Shown one piece after another: positions 6,572 to 14,508 of a stretch of 64,000 nt of DNA. The number at the start of each line of letters is the position of its first letter. The first letter of the stretch is position 1. The translations under genes were made by a program, and so were the position numbers. This DNA is from Streptomyces hawaiiensis. GTDB lineage: Bacteria; Actinomycetota; Actinomycetes; Streptomycetales; Streptomycetaceae. The stretch covers positions 2,852,001 to 2,916,000 of the forward strand of contig NZ_CP021978.1 in NCBI RefSeq assembly GCF_004803895.1. Reading direction: 5' to 3'. The notes under the pieces are model-generated. The model was given only the letters and a program-made list of their open reading frames with translations. It ran no database searches and was not told the DNA's origin.

Positions 6572-8710
6572 ATGCAGAGCACCGTGACGCCCACGCACTG
6601 CCCGTACTGCGCCCTGCAGTGCGGGATGAACCTGACGCCCGTGCCGGACGGGACCGTCGAGGTGAGCGAGCGCGCGGATTTCCCGGTGAACAGGGGCGCG
6701 CTGTGCGGCAAGGGCCGTACGGCGGCGGCGGTGCTCGCGCGCGAGGCCCGTCTGAACTCCCCGTTGGTGCGCGACGAGGGCGGCTCGCTGGTGCCCGCCT
6801 CCTGGGACGAGGCGCTGGACCGGATCGCCGCGGGGCTGGGCGGCACGCGCGCGCGGTACGGGCCGGACGCGGTCGGCGTGTTCGGCGGAGGCGGGCTGAC
6901 GAACGAGAAGGCGTACACGCTCGGCAAGTTCGCGCGGGTCGTGCTCGGCACGTCCCAGATCGACTACAACGGGCGTTTTTGCATGTCGTCGGCGGCGGCG
7001 GCCGGCATCAAGGCGTTCGGGCTGGACCGCGGGCTGCCCTTCCCGCTGGAGGACATCCCGAAGTCCGGCTGCGTGATCCTGGTCGGGTCGAACCTCGCGG
7101 AGACCATGCCGCCGGCGCTGCGGTTCTTCACCGAGCTGAAGGAGAACGGCGGCACGCTGATCGTCATCGACCCGCGCCGCACGAAGACCGCCGAACACGC
7201 GGACCTGCACCTGGCGCCCCGGCCGGGCACGGATCTGGCCCTCGCCCTGGGTCTGCTGCACCTGGTGATCGCCGAGGGGCGGGTGGACGAGGAGTACGTG
7301 CGGGAGCGCACGGCCGGCTGGGAGGACGCGCGGGCGGCGGCGATGGCGCACTGGCCGGAGTACGTGGAGCGGATCACGGGGGTGTCCGTTCCCGAACTCC
7401 GGGAGACCGTACGACTGTTCTGCGAGCCGGAGTCGGCGATGGTGCTCACCGCCCGGGGACCCGAGCAGCAGTCCAAGGGCACGGACACGGTCGGCGCGTG
7501 GATCAACCTGTGCCTGGCGACCGGCCGGGCGGGCCGCCCGCTGTCCGGGTACGGCTGTCTGACCGGCCAGGGCAACGGGCAGGGCGGGCGCGAACACGGG
7601 CAGAAGGCCGACCAGTTGCCGGGCTACCGCAAGCTCGACGACCCGGCCGCGCGGGCGCATGTCGCCGGGGTGTGGGGTGTCGACCCGGACAGCCTGCCCG
7701 GCCCGGGGCGCAGCGCGTACGAGCTTTTGGACGCGCTGGGCACCGACATCAGGTCGCTGCTGCTGATGGCGTCCAACCCGGTGGTGTCGGCGCCGCGGGC
7801 CGCGCACATCGAGGAGCGCATCCGGTCGCTGGACTTCCTGGCGGTCTGTGACGTGGTGCTGTCGGAGACGGCGGCGCTCGCGGACGTGGTCCTGCCGGTC
7901 ACCCAGTGGGCCGAGGAGACGGGCACGACGACGAACCTGGAGGGCAGGGTCCTGCTGCGGCGCCGGGCGATCACCCCGCCCGAGGGCATCCGCAGCGACC
8001 TGGAGGTGCTGCACGAACTCGCCGCCCGGCTGGGCGTGGAGAAGGGCTTCCCGACCGACCCGGAGGAGGTCTTCGAGGAACTGCGCCGCGCGTCGGCGGG
8101 CGGGGCGGCGGACTACTCGGGGATCACGTACCGCAGGCTGGTGGAGGAGGACGGGGTGTTCTGGCCGTGTCCGGCGGCCGTGGAGGCGGCCGGAGAGGGC
8201 GCGGACACCCTTCCCGACGCCCCCGCCGGGCAGACACCGGGCGTGCACCCGGGCACGCCCCGGCTCTTCCTCGACCGTTTCGCCACGGCGGACGGCCGGG
8301 CGCGGTTCGTCCCCGTCTCGCACCGTGCGATCGCCGAGGAACCGGACGAGGAATACCCCGTGCTGCTCACCACCGGGCGGGTCGTGGCGCAGTACCAGTC
8401 CGGGGCGCAGACCCGGCGCGTGGCCGAGCTGAACGCCGCCGCCCCCGGGCCGTTCGTGGAGCTGCACCCCCGGCTGGCGGCCCGGCTCGGAGCCGCCGAG
8501 GGGGATCCGGTGGCCGTCGTGTCGCGGCGGGGCCGGGCCGTGGCGCCCGCGAGGATCACGAACGCCATCCGGCCCGACACGGTCTTCATGCCCTTCCACT
8601 GGCCGGGCGAGGGCCGCGCCAACACCCTCACCAACCCCGCGCTCGACCCGACGTCCCGGATGCCGGAGTTCAAGGCGTGCGCGGTACGGCTGGAGGCGGT
8701 CCGGCGGTAG
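6572..8710 (+). CDS. nasA: assimilatory nitrate reductase catalytic subunit (molybdopterin oxidoreductase)
   Basis: A 712-residue cytoplasmic molybdopterin-bis-guanine-dinucleotide oxidoreductase. The N-terminus binds one [4Fe-4S] cluster through Cys10, Cys13, Cys17 and Cys45 (THCPYCALQCGM ... RGALCGKG). The body has the Mo-cofactor domains (DYNGRFCMSSAAAAGIKAFGLDRG; ILVGSNLAETMPP; GPEQQSKGTDT). The C-terminal molydop_binding domain begins near YPVLLTTGRVVAQYQSGAQTRR. Length and lack of a Tat signal match assimilatory NasA/NarB, reducing nitrate to nitrite with a ferredoxin- or NADH-linked donor. The product feeds NirBD at 16.7-19.7 kb. The upstream GTAAC repeats suggest GlnR control. The gene stops 3 bp before the convergent protease gene. 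Formate dehydrogenase-like enzymes are relatives, but context favours nitrate reductase. Confidence 0.88.
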   Translation: MQSTVTPTHCPYCALQCGMNLTPVPDGTVEVSERADFPVNRGALCGKGRTAAAVLAREARLNSPLVRDEGGSLVPASWDEALDRIAAGLGGTRARYGPDAVGVFGGGGLTNEKAYTLGKFARVVLGTSQIDYNGRFCMSSAAAAGIKAFGLDRGLPFPLEDIPKSGCVILVGSNLAETMPPALRFFTELKENGGTLIVIDPRRTKTAEHADLHLAPRPGTDLALALGLLHLVIAEGRVDEEYVRERTAGWEDARAAAMAHWPEYVERITGVSVPELRETVRLFCEPESAMVLTARGPEQQSKGTDTVGAWINLCLATGRAGRPLSGYGCLTGQGNGQGGREHGQKADQLPGYRKLDDPAARAHVAGVWGVDPDSLPGPGRSAYELLDALGTDIRSLLLMASNPVVSAPRAAHIEERIRSLDFLAVCDVVLSETAALADVVLPVTQWAEETGTTTNLEGRVLLRRRAITPPEGIRSDLEVLHELAARLGVEKGFPTDPEEVFEELRRASAGGAADYSGITYRRLVEEDGVFWPCPAAVEAAGEGADTLPDAPAGQTPGVHPGTPRLFLDRFATADGRARFVPVSHRAIAEEPDEEYPVLLTTGRVVAQYQSGAQTRRVAELNAAAPGPFVELHPRLAARLGAAEGDPVAVVSRRGRAVAPARITNAIRPDTVFMPFHWPGEGRANTLTNPALDPTSRMPEFKACAVRLEAVRR

Positions 8711-8713
8711 GAG

Positions 8714-10360
8714 TCAGCGCACGGCGACCGCGTTCCAGGCCGCCGCCACCGCCTTCTGCTCGGGGCCGGCGGCGCCGTAGAGGTCCTTCGCCGCGTTCAG
8801 GGTCGCCGTGCGGGCGTCCGCGTAGTCCGTCGAGGACGTCATGTAGACCGTCAGCGCGCGGTACCAGATCTTGCCCAGCTTGGGCCGGCCGATGCCGGTC
8901 ACCGTGGAGCCGTCGCAGGTCGGGGAGTCGTAGCCGACGCCGTTGAGGGTCTTCTTGCCGCTGCCCTCGGCGAGCAGGTAGGCGAAGTGGTTGCCGACGC
9001 CGGAGGAGTAGTGCACGTCGAGGTCGGCCAGCCCCTCGCTCCAGCAGTCCGCCGACTTCCCGTCCCTGGACGGCTTGTCCATGAAGCGCAGGGCCTGGCG
9101 GCCGAGGCCGGAGCGGACGACCTTCTCGCCGATGAGCCAGTCGCCCCGGTCCTCGGCGTTGGCCGCGTGGAATTCCACCAGCGTGCCGAAGACGTCCGAC
9201 GTGGCCTCGTTCAGGCCGCCGGACTCGCCCGAGTACGTCAGCGCCGCCGTCTTGGACGTCACGCCGTGGGACATCTCGTGCCCGGCGACGTCCAGCGACA
9301 CCAGCGGGCCCATCACCTTGCCGTCGCCGTCGCCGTACGTCATGCAGAAGCAGTTGTCGTCCCAGAAGGCGTTGTTGTAGGCCTTGCCGTAGTGGACGCG
9401 GTTGAAGGAGCCCTTGCCGTCGCCGGCGATGCCGTCGCGGCCGTGCACCTTCTTGTAGTAGTCCCAGGTGACGTCGGTGCCGTACTGGGCGTCCACCGCC
9501 ACCGTGGACCGGTCGGCGGTCGCGCCCGTGCCCCAGTGGTTGTCGGCGTCCGTGAACACCGTGGCGGGGGCTCGGGTCAGACAGACGGTCAGCAGGCACT
9601 GGTCCGTCTTGTTCTCCGCGTCGCCGGTGTACGTGCCGCCGCGCGTCGCGTCCTTCAGCCGGTACGACGAGCCGGACGCCGTCGTCTCCAGCGGGACCGT
9701 GCCGCCGTAGAGGGACTTGCCGTCGCCCGACGCCGACTCCATGGAGTCCCAGGCGTCGATCCGGGCGCCGGTGGTCGCGTCGGTCAGCACCGTGCGCCCG
9801 ACCGGGTTGCCGAGCTCGTCGTGTGCCACCGCGTCGGTCTGCCAGGCCAGCTTCGGGGCGCCGTGCAGGGCGTCGACGACCAGCCGCGGCTTGGCGGTCA
9901 GCTTCTTCAGGGTCTCGCCGAGGTGCGCGGCGCGCAGCAGGTTCGCCGCGAGGTCGGCGGCCTTCGGGGCGGCCACCTTCGGGGTGACGCCGGCCAGGGA
10001 GAGCGCGGACTTCGTCGCGCGGCTCGTGCCGCGGTACGTGCCGTCCGGGTTCAGGTGGAGCACGAAGTCGCCGCCGAGGACCGGGAGCCGGTGGTAGGTG
10101 CGGTCGTAGCGGACGTGCCGGGTGCCGTCCTCGTCGACGACGACGTCCCGGACCTCCGTCTCCTGGGCCGAGGTGAGGCCCAGGGCTCCGGCCCGGTCCG
10201 CGAGCACCGCCTCCGCGTCCTCGATCGCGCCCGACCTGGTCGGCTGGTCCGCAGCGCCGGCGACCGGGGAGAGAACGGCGGCCAGCAGGGCGGTGGTACC
10301 GGTGACGGCCACACCGGCGAGGGCGAAACGGGAACCGCGGACCTGACGTATCCGACTCAT
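8714..10360 (-). CDS. secreted neutral zinc metalloprotease (M4, thermolysin family)
   Basis: A 548-residue pre-pro-protease starting at ATG 10360; GAGGAG lies just upstream, which favours it over the in-frame ATG at 10372. A Sec signal peptide covers residues 1-36 (core AVTGTTALLAAVLSPVAGA). It is followed by a propeptide with FTP/PepSY-like features (RYDRTYHRLPVLGGDFVLHLN) and the M4 catalytic domain: zinc site HEMSHGVT near residue 360, third ligand in GGLNEATSDVFG, and catalytic His in DVHYSSGVGNHFAYLLA. It should be exported, autoprocessed and degrade extracellular protein. It is monocistronic. Confidence 0.93.
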   Translation of the reverse strand: MSRIRQVRGSRFALAGVAVTGTTALLAAVLSPVAGAADQPTRSGAIEDAEAVLADRAGALGLTSAQETEVRDVVVDEDGTRHVRYDRTYHRLPVLGGDFVLHLNPDGTYRGTSRATKSALSLAGVTPKVAAPKAADLAANLLRAAHLGETLKKLTAKPRLVVDALHGAPKLAWQTDAVAHDELGNPVGRTVLTDATTGARIDAWDSMESASGDGKSLYGGTVPLETTASGSSYRLKDATRGGTYTGDAENKTDQCLLTVCLTRAPATVFTDADNHWGTGATADRSTVAVDAQYGTDVTWDYYKKVHGRDGIAGDGKGSFNRVHYGKAYNNAFWDDNCFCMTYGDGDGKVMGPLVSLDVAGHEMSHGVTSKTAALTYSGESGGLNEATSDVFGTLVEFHAANAEDRGDWLIGEKVVRSGLGRQALRFMDKPSRDGKSADCWSEGLADLDVHYSSGVGNHFAYLLAEGSGKKTLNGVGYDSPTCDGSTVTGIGRPKLGKIWYRALTVYMTSSTDYADARTATLNAAKDLYGAAGPEQKAVAAAWNAVAVR

Positions 10361-10499
10361 CGGTCTCCTCATACGGGCGCACCCGGTCGCGTGGGGTCGA
10401 CCGGGGGCGGCGTTGATGTTGACCGCGAGTCAAGTCGGCACGGACATGGCATGTCCATAGCCCCGCTGTGGAGGAGTGTGAGGGTGCAGAATCGTTCCT

Positions 10500-10916
10500 G
10501 TGACCCTCCCTTTCTTCGTCTACGGCACCCTCCGTCCGGGGGAGGTCAACCACGGCCTCTTCCTGCGTGGCCGCACCCGCTCCGAGGAGCCGGGGAGGCT
10601 CGCGGACGCGGTGCTGTACGCGGGGCCGGGCTACCCGTACGCGGTCGAGGAGCCGGGCGGCGGCGTGGTCAGCGGGGAGCTGGTGACCGCGTCACCGGAC
10701 GCGTACGAGGAGCTGCTCGCCGAGCTGGACCGGCTGGAGGAGTACGTGCCGGGGGATCCGCGCAGCCTGTACCTGCGCGTCGAGCGGAAGGTCGTACGGG
10801 AGACCGACGGGGCGGCCGTGCGGGCGTGGGTGTACGTGGCCGCGCCCGCCGTCGCCGCGCGGCTGCGGGCCCGGGGGCGGGCGATCGCGGGCGGGGACTG
10901 GCGGGCGCGGGTGTGA
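10500..10916 (+). CDS. gamma-glutamylcyclotransferase-fold (GGCT/AIG2-like) protein
   Basis: A 138-residue GGCT-fold protein. The family substrate loop is seen at the N-terminus (FVYGTLRPGEVNHGLF) and the conserved acidic residue lies in LDRLEEYVPGDP near residue 80. Such proteins release 5-oxoproline from gamma-glutamyl amines, but many small bacterial members have unknown substrates. The start is GTG 10500. The gene is divergent from the M4 protease, with a 139-bp gap. Confidence 0.75.
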   Translation: MTLPFFVYGTLRPGEVNHGLFLRGRTRSEEPGRLADAVLYAGPGYPYAVEEPGGGVVSGELVTASPDAYEELLAELDRLEEYVPGDPRSLYLRVERKVVRETDGAAVRAWVYVAAPAVAARLRARGRAIAGGDWRARV

Positions 10917-10982
10917 GGGGGCCGGTGCGAAGGGCCTCACGGGAGAGGCCCGGCGCGAAGGTCAGGTGTGTCTGAAGCGGGG

Positions 10983-11600
10983 TCAGCCCGTGTACGGCCG
11001 CCTCCCCCGGGCCTCCCGCAACGCGTGGCCCCACCACACCAGTTGGTCCAGCATGGTCTTCGCCGCCGCGTCCGGGCCGGACGGGTCACGCAGGGCGCCC
11101 CGGTCGTCGAAGGAGGCGCCGGCGTTGTGGAAGGAGACGGTGTCGCGGACCGTCACGGCGTGGAGCTCCGCGAAGACCTGACGCAGGTGCTCCGCGGCGC
11201 GCAGGCCACCGGCCAGGCCGCCGTAGGAGACGAGTCCGACGGGCTTGGCCTGCCATTCGGTGAAGTGCCAGTCGACGAGGTTCTTCAGGCCCGCCGGGAA
11301 GGAGTGGTTGTACTCGGGGGTGAGGACCACGAACGCGTCGGCGCGGGCCAGCTTCGGGGTGATGCCGGACAGCGCGGCGGTCGCCTCCGGGGTCGGTTCG
11401 AGGGACATGGGCAGCGCGGCCTCCGCGACGTCCACGACCTCGGCGACCAGGTCGTCCCGGTCCCGGACGCGGCCGAGGAGCCAGTCGGCGACGACGGGGC
11501 CGAAGCGGCCGTGCCGGTTGCTGCCCACGACGAGGGTCAGCCGGAGCTGGTCGGCGGCGGTCTGCTGAGGGGCGGCTGGATCGGTAGCGGTTGTCTTCAT
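10983..11600 (-). CDS. NADPH-dependent FMN reductase, SoxR-regulated
   Basis: A 205-residue flavodoxin-fold FMN reductase: VGSNRHGRFGPVVADW near residue 26 binds the FMN phosphate, and LTPEYNHSFPAGLKNLVDWH near residue 105 is the family signature. It should reduce flavin or quinone-like compounds with NADPH. Immediately upstream is a near-perfect SoxR box placed as in classical SoxR promoters. This fits S. coelicolor, where SoxR responds to redox-active metabolites and, as I recall, controls an FMN reductase (SCO2478) in this part of the chromosome. The inferred transcription start coincides with ATG 11600, so the mRNA may be leaderless. Confidence 0.88.
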   Translation of the reverse strand: MKTTATDPAAPQQTAADQLRLTLVVGSNRHGRFGPVVADWLLGRVRDRDDLVAEVVDVAEAALPMSLEPTPEATAALSGITPKLARADAFVVLTPEYNHSFPAGLKNLVDWHFTEWQAKPVGLVSYGGLAGGLRAAEHLRQVFAELHAVTVRDTVSFHNAGASFDDRGALRDPSGPDAAAKTMLDQLVWWGHALREARGRRPYTG

Positions 11601-11607
11601 GCGGCAC

Positions 11608-11638
11608 AGCCTCGTACCTCAACCATTCTTGAGGTCAA
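11608..11638 (-). promoter_or_regulatory. SoxR-type promoter of the FMN reductase gene
   Basis: ACCTCAACCATTCTTGAGGT (11616-11635) is a 20-bp inverted repeat with perfect 7-bp arms, matching the SoxR box CCTCAA-n6-TTGAGG. On the minus strand it lies between a -35 (TTGACC, 11638-11633) and a -10 (GAGGCT, 11613-11608). The spacer is 19 bp, the over-long spacing that MerR-family activators such as SoxR correct by DNA distortion. Only 7 bp separate the -10 from the ATG. Confidence 0.85.
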
Positions 11639-11869
11639 GCACCGGTGCGCACACCCGGGTCACCCGTTCACACGCGCGCCCCGCGTAATTTCGCCTCCTG
11701 CCCGTCCAGACACCCGTGACCTGCCGAAACGGCTGCGGGGCACCGCCGGTTCATCCCTGCCTACCCACCCGTTCATCCCAATTCTGACGCCCCCTCAGCA
11801 AGCGCGGCCGTCCCGCTGCCCGTTACCTCGGAAGGGCAGGCGCAGACCGAACCGCTCGAAGGAGCACCG

Positions 11870-12391
11870 ATGCGACGTACCGCCCGGCCGCTGACCGGTA
11901 CCGCGCTCGCCGTCGCCGCCGCGGCTCTCGCCGCCGCCCCCGCGTTCGGCGCGTCCGCCGGCGGCCTGGAGGTGTCCCCGGCCTCGGTCGTGCCCGGCGG
12001 TCAGGTCACGGTACGCACGGCGGCCTGCGGCGACGGCGGCTCGGCGACGGGTGACGCCGGCGCGGTCGGGGCGGGTTCCCTCAGCCTGGCGCCGGACGCG
12101 CACGGGCAGGAGGCGAGCGGGCGGTTCAGGGTGCCGCCGAGCGCGCAGCCGGGAACGTACGAGATCACCGCGACCTGCGGCGGCAGCGGCCGGCGGATCA
12201 CCGGGGACCTGGTGGTCACGCTGACGCCGGTGCGCGAGCAGGTCCATCCCCGGGGGAGTGTGAAGACGGGGGTCGGCGGCGCCCTGGGCCCCGACCCCGT
12301 GCAGACCGCGGCCGGTGTGGCGGCTCTCGCCGTCGCCGCCGCGGGCGGTACCTGGCTCCTGCATCGCCGGGCGAGAGGCGACGGGATCTGA
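11870..12391 (+). CDS. secreted protein with C-terminal membrane anchor, beside a sortase
   Basis: A 173-residue protein with a signal peptide (residues 1-30, RTARPLTGTALAVAAAALAA then APAFGA), an Ig-like/all-beta middle ([48 protein letters not shown]) with two Cys that could form a disulfide, and a C-terminal hydrophobic segment with a basic tail (GVAALAVAAAGGTWLLHRRARGDGI). No LPXTG-like motif is obvious before the anchor, so sorting by the neighbouring sortase is uncertain. It is followed 110 bp later by the class F sortase gene on the same strand, a pairing common in Streptomyces. Function unknown. Confidence 0.75.
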   Translation: MRRTARPLTGTALAVAAAALAAAPAFGASAGGLEVSPASVVPGGQVTVRTAACGDGGSATGDAGAVGAGSLSLAPDAHGQEASGRFRVPPSAQPGTYEITATCGGSGRRITGDLVVTLTPVREQVHPRGSVKTGVGGALGPDPVQTAAGVAALAVAAAGGTWLLHRRARGDGI

Positions 12392-12501
12392 CGGACACCC
12401 TCCGCTGTCCGTCGCCGGTACCGCATGTCCCCTCCCCCTCCGGGTCCGACGCCCCTCGCGGCCCGGAGGGGGGCACGGGGCCGGATCAGAAAAGGGTGGG
12501 T

Positions 12502-13179
12502 ATGCGCAGGTTCCGCAGGTTCGGCAGCGGCGTCCGCAATCCCGCGAACGCGGCCATGGCGGCCGTGACGGTGTTCGCCCTGTGCTCCGGGGTGTGGCTG
12601 CTGCGCGACGGGGCCGGGACGCACGCCCCGCCGCAGCCGTCCGCCGCGCAGGCCCGGGCCGGGCTGGACGAGCGGGCGGGGCTGGACGGCCGCGCCGGTG
12701 AGCGGCCCGGCGTGCCCGCGCTGCCGCCCTCGCCGCCCGACCGCATCCGCATCCCGGCGATCCGGGTGAACGCGCCGCTGACCGGGCTGGGCCTGACGAA
12801 GACCGGCAGCCTCGACGTACCGCCCGCCGCGGACGAGAACCTCGCCGGCTGGTACGAGGCCGGCACGACCCCCGGCGAGCGGGGAACCGCGATCGTCGCC
12901 GGCCATGTCGACAACGCCGACGGCCCCGCCGTCTTCTACGACCTCGGTGCCCTCGCCAAGGGCAGCACGATCGAGGTGGACCGGCGGGACGGCGGCGTCG
13001 CGGTGTTCACCGTGGACGCCGTCGAGGCGTACGCCGCGAAGGACTTCCCCGACGCGAAGGTCTACGGCGCGGCCCACCGCCCCGAGCTGCGGGTCATCAC
13101 GTGCGGCGGCGGCTACTCACGCGGCACCGGTTACCAGGGGAACGTCGTCGTCTTCGCCCACCTGACCGGCAGCCGGTGA
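12502..13179 (+). CDS. class F sortase
   Basis: A 225-residue sortase with one N-terminal membrane helix (about 17-35) and a proline/alanine-rich linker, then the catalytic domain from DRIRIPAIRVNAPLTGLGL. The catalytic His is in AGHVDNADG (about residue 134), the Cys in RVITCGGGYSRGTGYQGNVV, and the transition-state Arg is likely the one in YSRG. Class F enzymes are actinobacterial transpeptidases whose targets are mostly undefined. I chose ATG 12502 over the in-frame GTG 12496 because AAAGGG lies just before it. The last 63 bp overlap the tail of the convergent HxlR gene. Confidence 0.88.
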   Translation: MRRFRRFGSGVRNPANAAMAAVTVFALCSGVWLLRDGAGTHAPPQPSAAQARAGLDERAGLDGRAGERPGVPALPPSPPDRIRIPAIRVNAPLTGLGLTKTGSLDVPPAADENLAGWYEAGTTPGERGTAIVAGHVDNADGPAVFYDLGALAKGSTIEVDRRDGGVAVFTVDAVEAYAAKDFPDAKVYGAAHRPELRVITCGGGYSRGTGYQGNVVVFAHLTGSR

Positions 13180-13515
13180 CCCACCGAGGATGTTGGCCCT
13201 CCCCCAGGCGCCCAGCGGCTCCAGCGCCTCGTTCAGGGACGCGCCCCGGGCCGTCAGCGAGTACTCCACCCGCGGCGGCACCTCGTCGTACGCCTCACGG
13301 TGCACCAGGCCGTCGGCCTCCATCTGCCGCAGGTGCGAGGCGAGCACCTTCTCGGTGACGCCCGGCAGCTCGCGGCGCAGTTCCCCGAAGCGGCACGGCC
13401 GCTCGTTCAGCGCCCAGAGGATCAGCACCTTCCACTTGCCGCCGATGACGTCCATCGCGGCGTCGGTCCCGCACACGTACGCCCCCGGCCGCCGTCCTGT
13501 CGTCCCCATGCCCAT
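13117..13515 (-). CDS. HxlR-family transcriptional regulator
   Basis: A 132-residue winged-helix regulator: CGTDAAMDVIGGKWKVLILWALNERP, RFGELRRELPGVTEKVLASHLRQMEADGLVHREAYDEVPPRVEYSLTARG are classical HxlR features, with Cys near residue 15 as the possible redox or aldehyde sensor. ATG 13515 is preceded by AGGAGG at 7-nt spacing and removes an unsupported upstream extension. It is divergent from an imine-reductase-like gene and shares with it a palindromic operator at 13562-13579, so it probably represses that gene and itself. Its 3' end overlaps the sortase gene by 63 bp on the opposite strand. Confidence 0.88.
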   Translation of the reverse strand: MGMGTTGRRPGAYVCGTDAAMDVIGGKWKVLILWALNERPCRFGELRRELPGVTEKVLASHLRQMEADGLVHREAYDEVPPRVEYSLTARGASLNEALEPLGAWGRANILGGSPAAGQVGEDDDVPLVTGAA

Positions 13516-13561
13516 CCCTCGCCCTCCTGCTGCCTGGACCCTTCCCCCGAGGTAACCACCC

Positions 13562-13579
13562 ACTTCGAAGTACGTACTT
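13562..13579. promoter_or_regulatory. HxlR-type operator (overlapping palindromes)
   Basis: ACTTCGAAGTACGTACTT contains two overlapping perfect palindromes, ACTTCGAAGT (13562-13571) and AAGTACGTACTT (13568-13579). It lies between the divergent HxlR gene (start 13515) and the imine-reductase-like gene (start 13615). HxlR proteins bind as dimers to such ACTT/AAGT half-sites, so this is probably the operator for both promoters. Confidence 0.65.
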
Positions 13580-13614
13580 GAGCAGGGGCTTCCTCTACGA
13601 CGAGCCTAAACGCC

Positions 13615-14508
13615 ATGACCGACACCGCAGTTGCTTCCCGTACCCCTCTCACTCTGCTCGGTACCGGTGCCATGGGCACCGCCCTCGCCCGCGTCTGGCT
13701 GGCCGCCGGGCACGAGGTGACCGTCTGGAACCGCACCGCCGCCCGTGCCGAGCCCCTCGCCGCCGAGGGCGCCACGGTGGCCCGGACCGCCGCGGAGGCG
13801 GTGGCCGCGAACCGGCTCGTGATCGCCTGCCTGCTCGACGACGCCTCCGTGAGCGAGGCCTTGGACGGGGCCGGTCTCGCCGGGCGGGATCTGGTGAACC
13901 TGACGACCGGCACCCCGGGCCAGGGCCGTGCCCGCGCCGCCTGGGCCGAGGCGCGCGGCGCCCGCTTCCTGGACGCCGGGATCATGGCCGTCCCGCCGAT
14001 GATCGGCGCCCCGGACTCCGGCGGCTACGTCTTCTACAGCGGCTCCCCCGAGCTGTTCGAGGAACACCGCGACACCCTCGCCGTCCCGGCCGGCACCCAC
14101 TATGTCGGGGCCGACCCGGGGTTCGCCGCGCTGCACGACGTGGCGCTGCTGAGCGCGATGAGCGGCATGTTCGCGGGCATCACCCACGCCTTCGCGCTGA
14201 TCCGCCCGGAGGACATCGCACCGAAGGACTTCGCACCGCTGCTCGCGGACTGGCTGACCGCGATGGCCCCGGCCGTGCACCAGAGCGCCGACCAGCTCCA
14301 GAGCGGCGACTACACCCGGAACGTCGTCTCCAACCTCGCCATGCAGGCCGCGGGCAACACGACCCTGCTGCGCACGGCCGAGGAGCAGCGGGTCAGCCCG
14401 GAGCTGCTGACGCCGTACGTGGAACTGATGGGGCGCAGGCTCGCCCAGGGGCACGGGGAGGAGGACGGGACGGGGATGGTCGAGCTGCTGGACCTGCGAG
14501 GGCGCTAG
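13615..14508 (+). CDS. imine-reductase-like NADP-dependent oxidoreductase (6PGDH/HIBADH fold)
   Basis: A 297-residue enzyme with the IRED-type Rossmann signature LLGTGAMGTALARVWLAAGHEVTVWNRT (residues 14-41; Arg40 suits NADP), a dinucleotide-domain motif DAGIMAVPPMIGAP, and the helical C-terminal dimerisation domain. ALHDVALLSAMSGMFAGI, with Asp175, matches the conserved DxALL segment of imine reductases, which reduce cyclic imines and often act on wide substrates. Beta-hydroxyacid dehydrogenases are relatives, but their catalytic Lys motif (GxxGxGxxxK) is not evident, favouring IRED. It is divergent from and probably regulated by HxlR. The physiological substrate is unknown. Confidence 0.82.
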   Translation: MTDTAVASRTPLTLLGTGAMGTALARVWLAAGHEVTVWNRTAARAEPLAAEGATVARTAAEAVAANRLVIACLLDDASVSEALDGAGLAGRDLVNLTTGTPGQGRARAAWAEARGARFLDAGIMAVPPMIGAPDSGGYVFYSGSPELFEEHRDTLAVPAGTHYVGADPGFAALHDVALLSAMSGMFAGITHAFALIRPEDIAPKDFAPLLADWLTAMAPAVHQSADQLQSGDYTRNVVSNLAMQAAGNTTLLRTAEEQRVSPELLTPYVELMGRRLAQGHGEEDGTGMVELLDLRGR

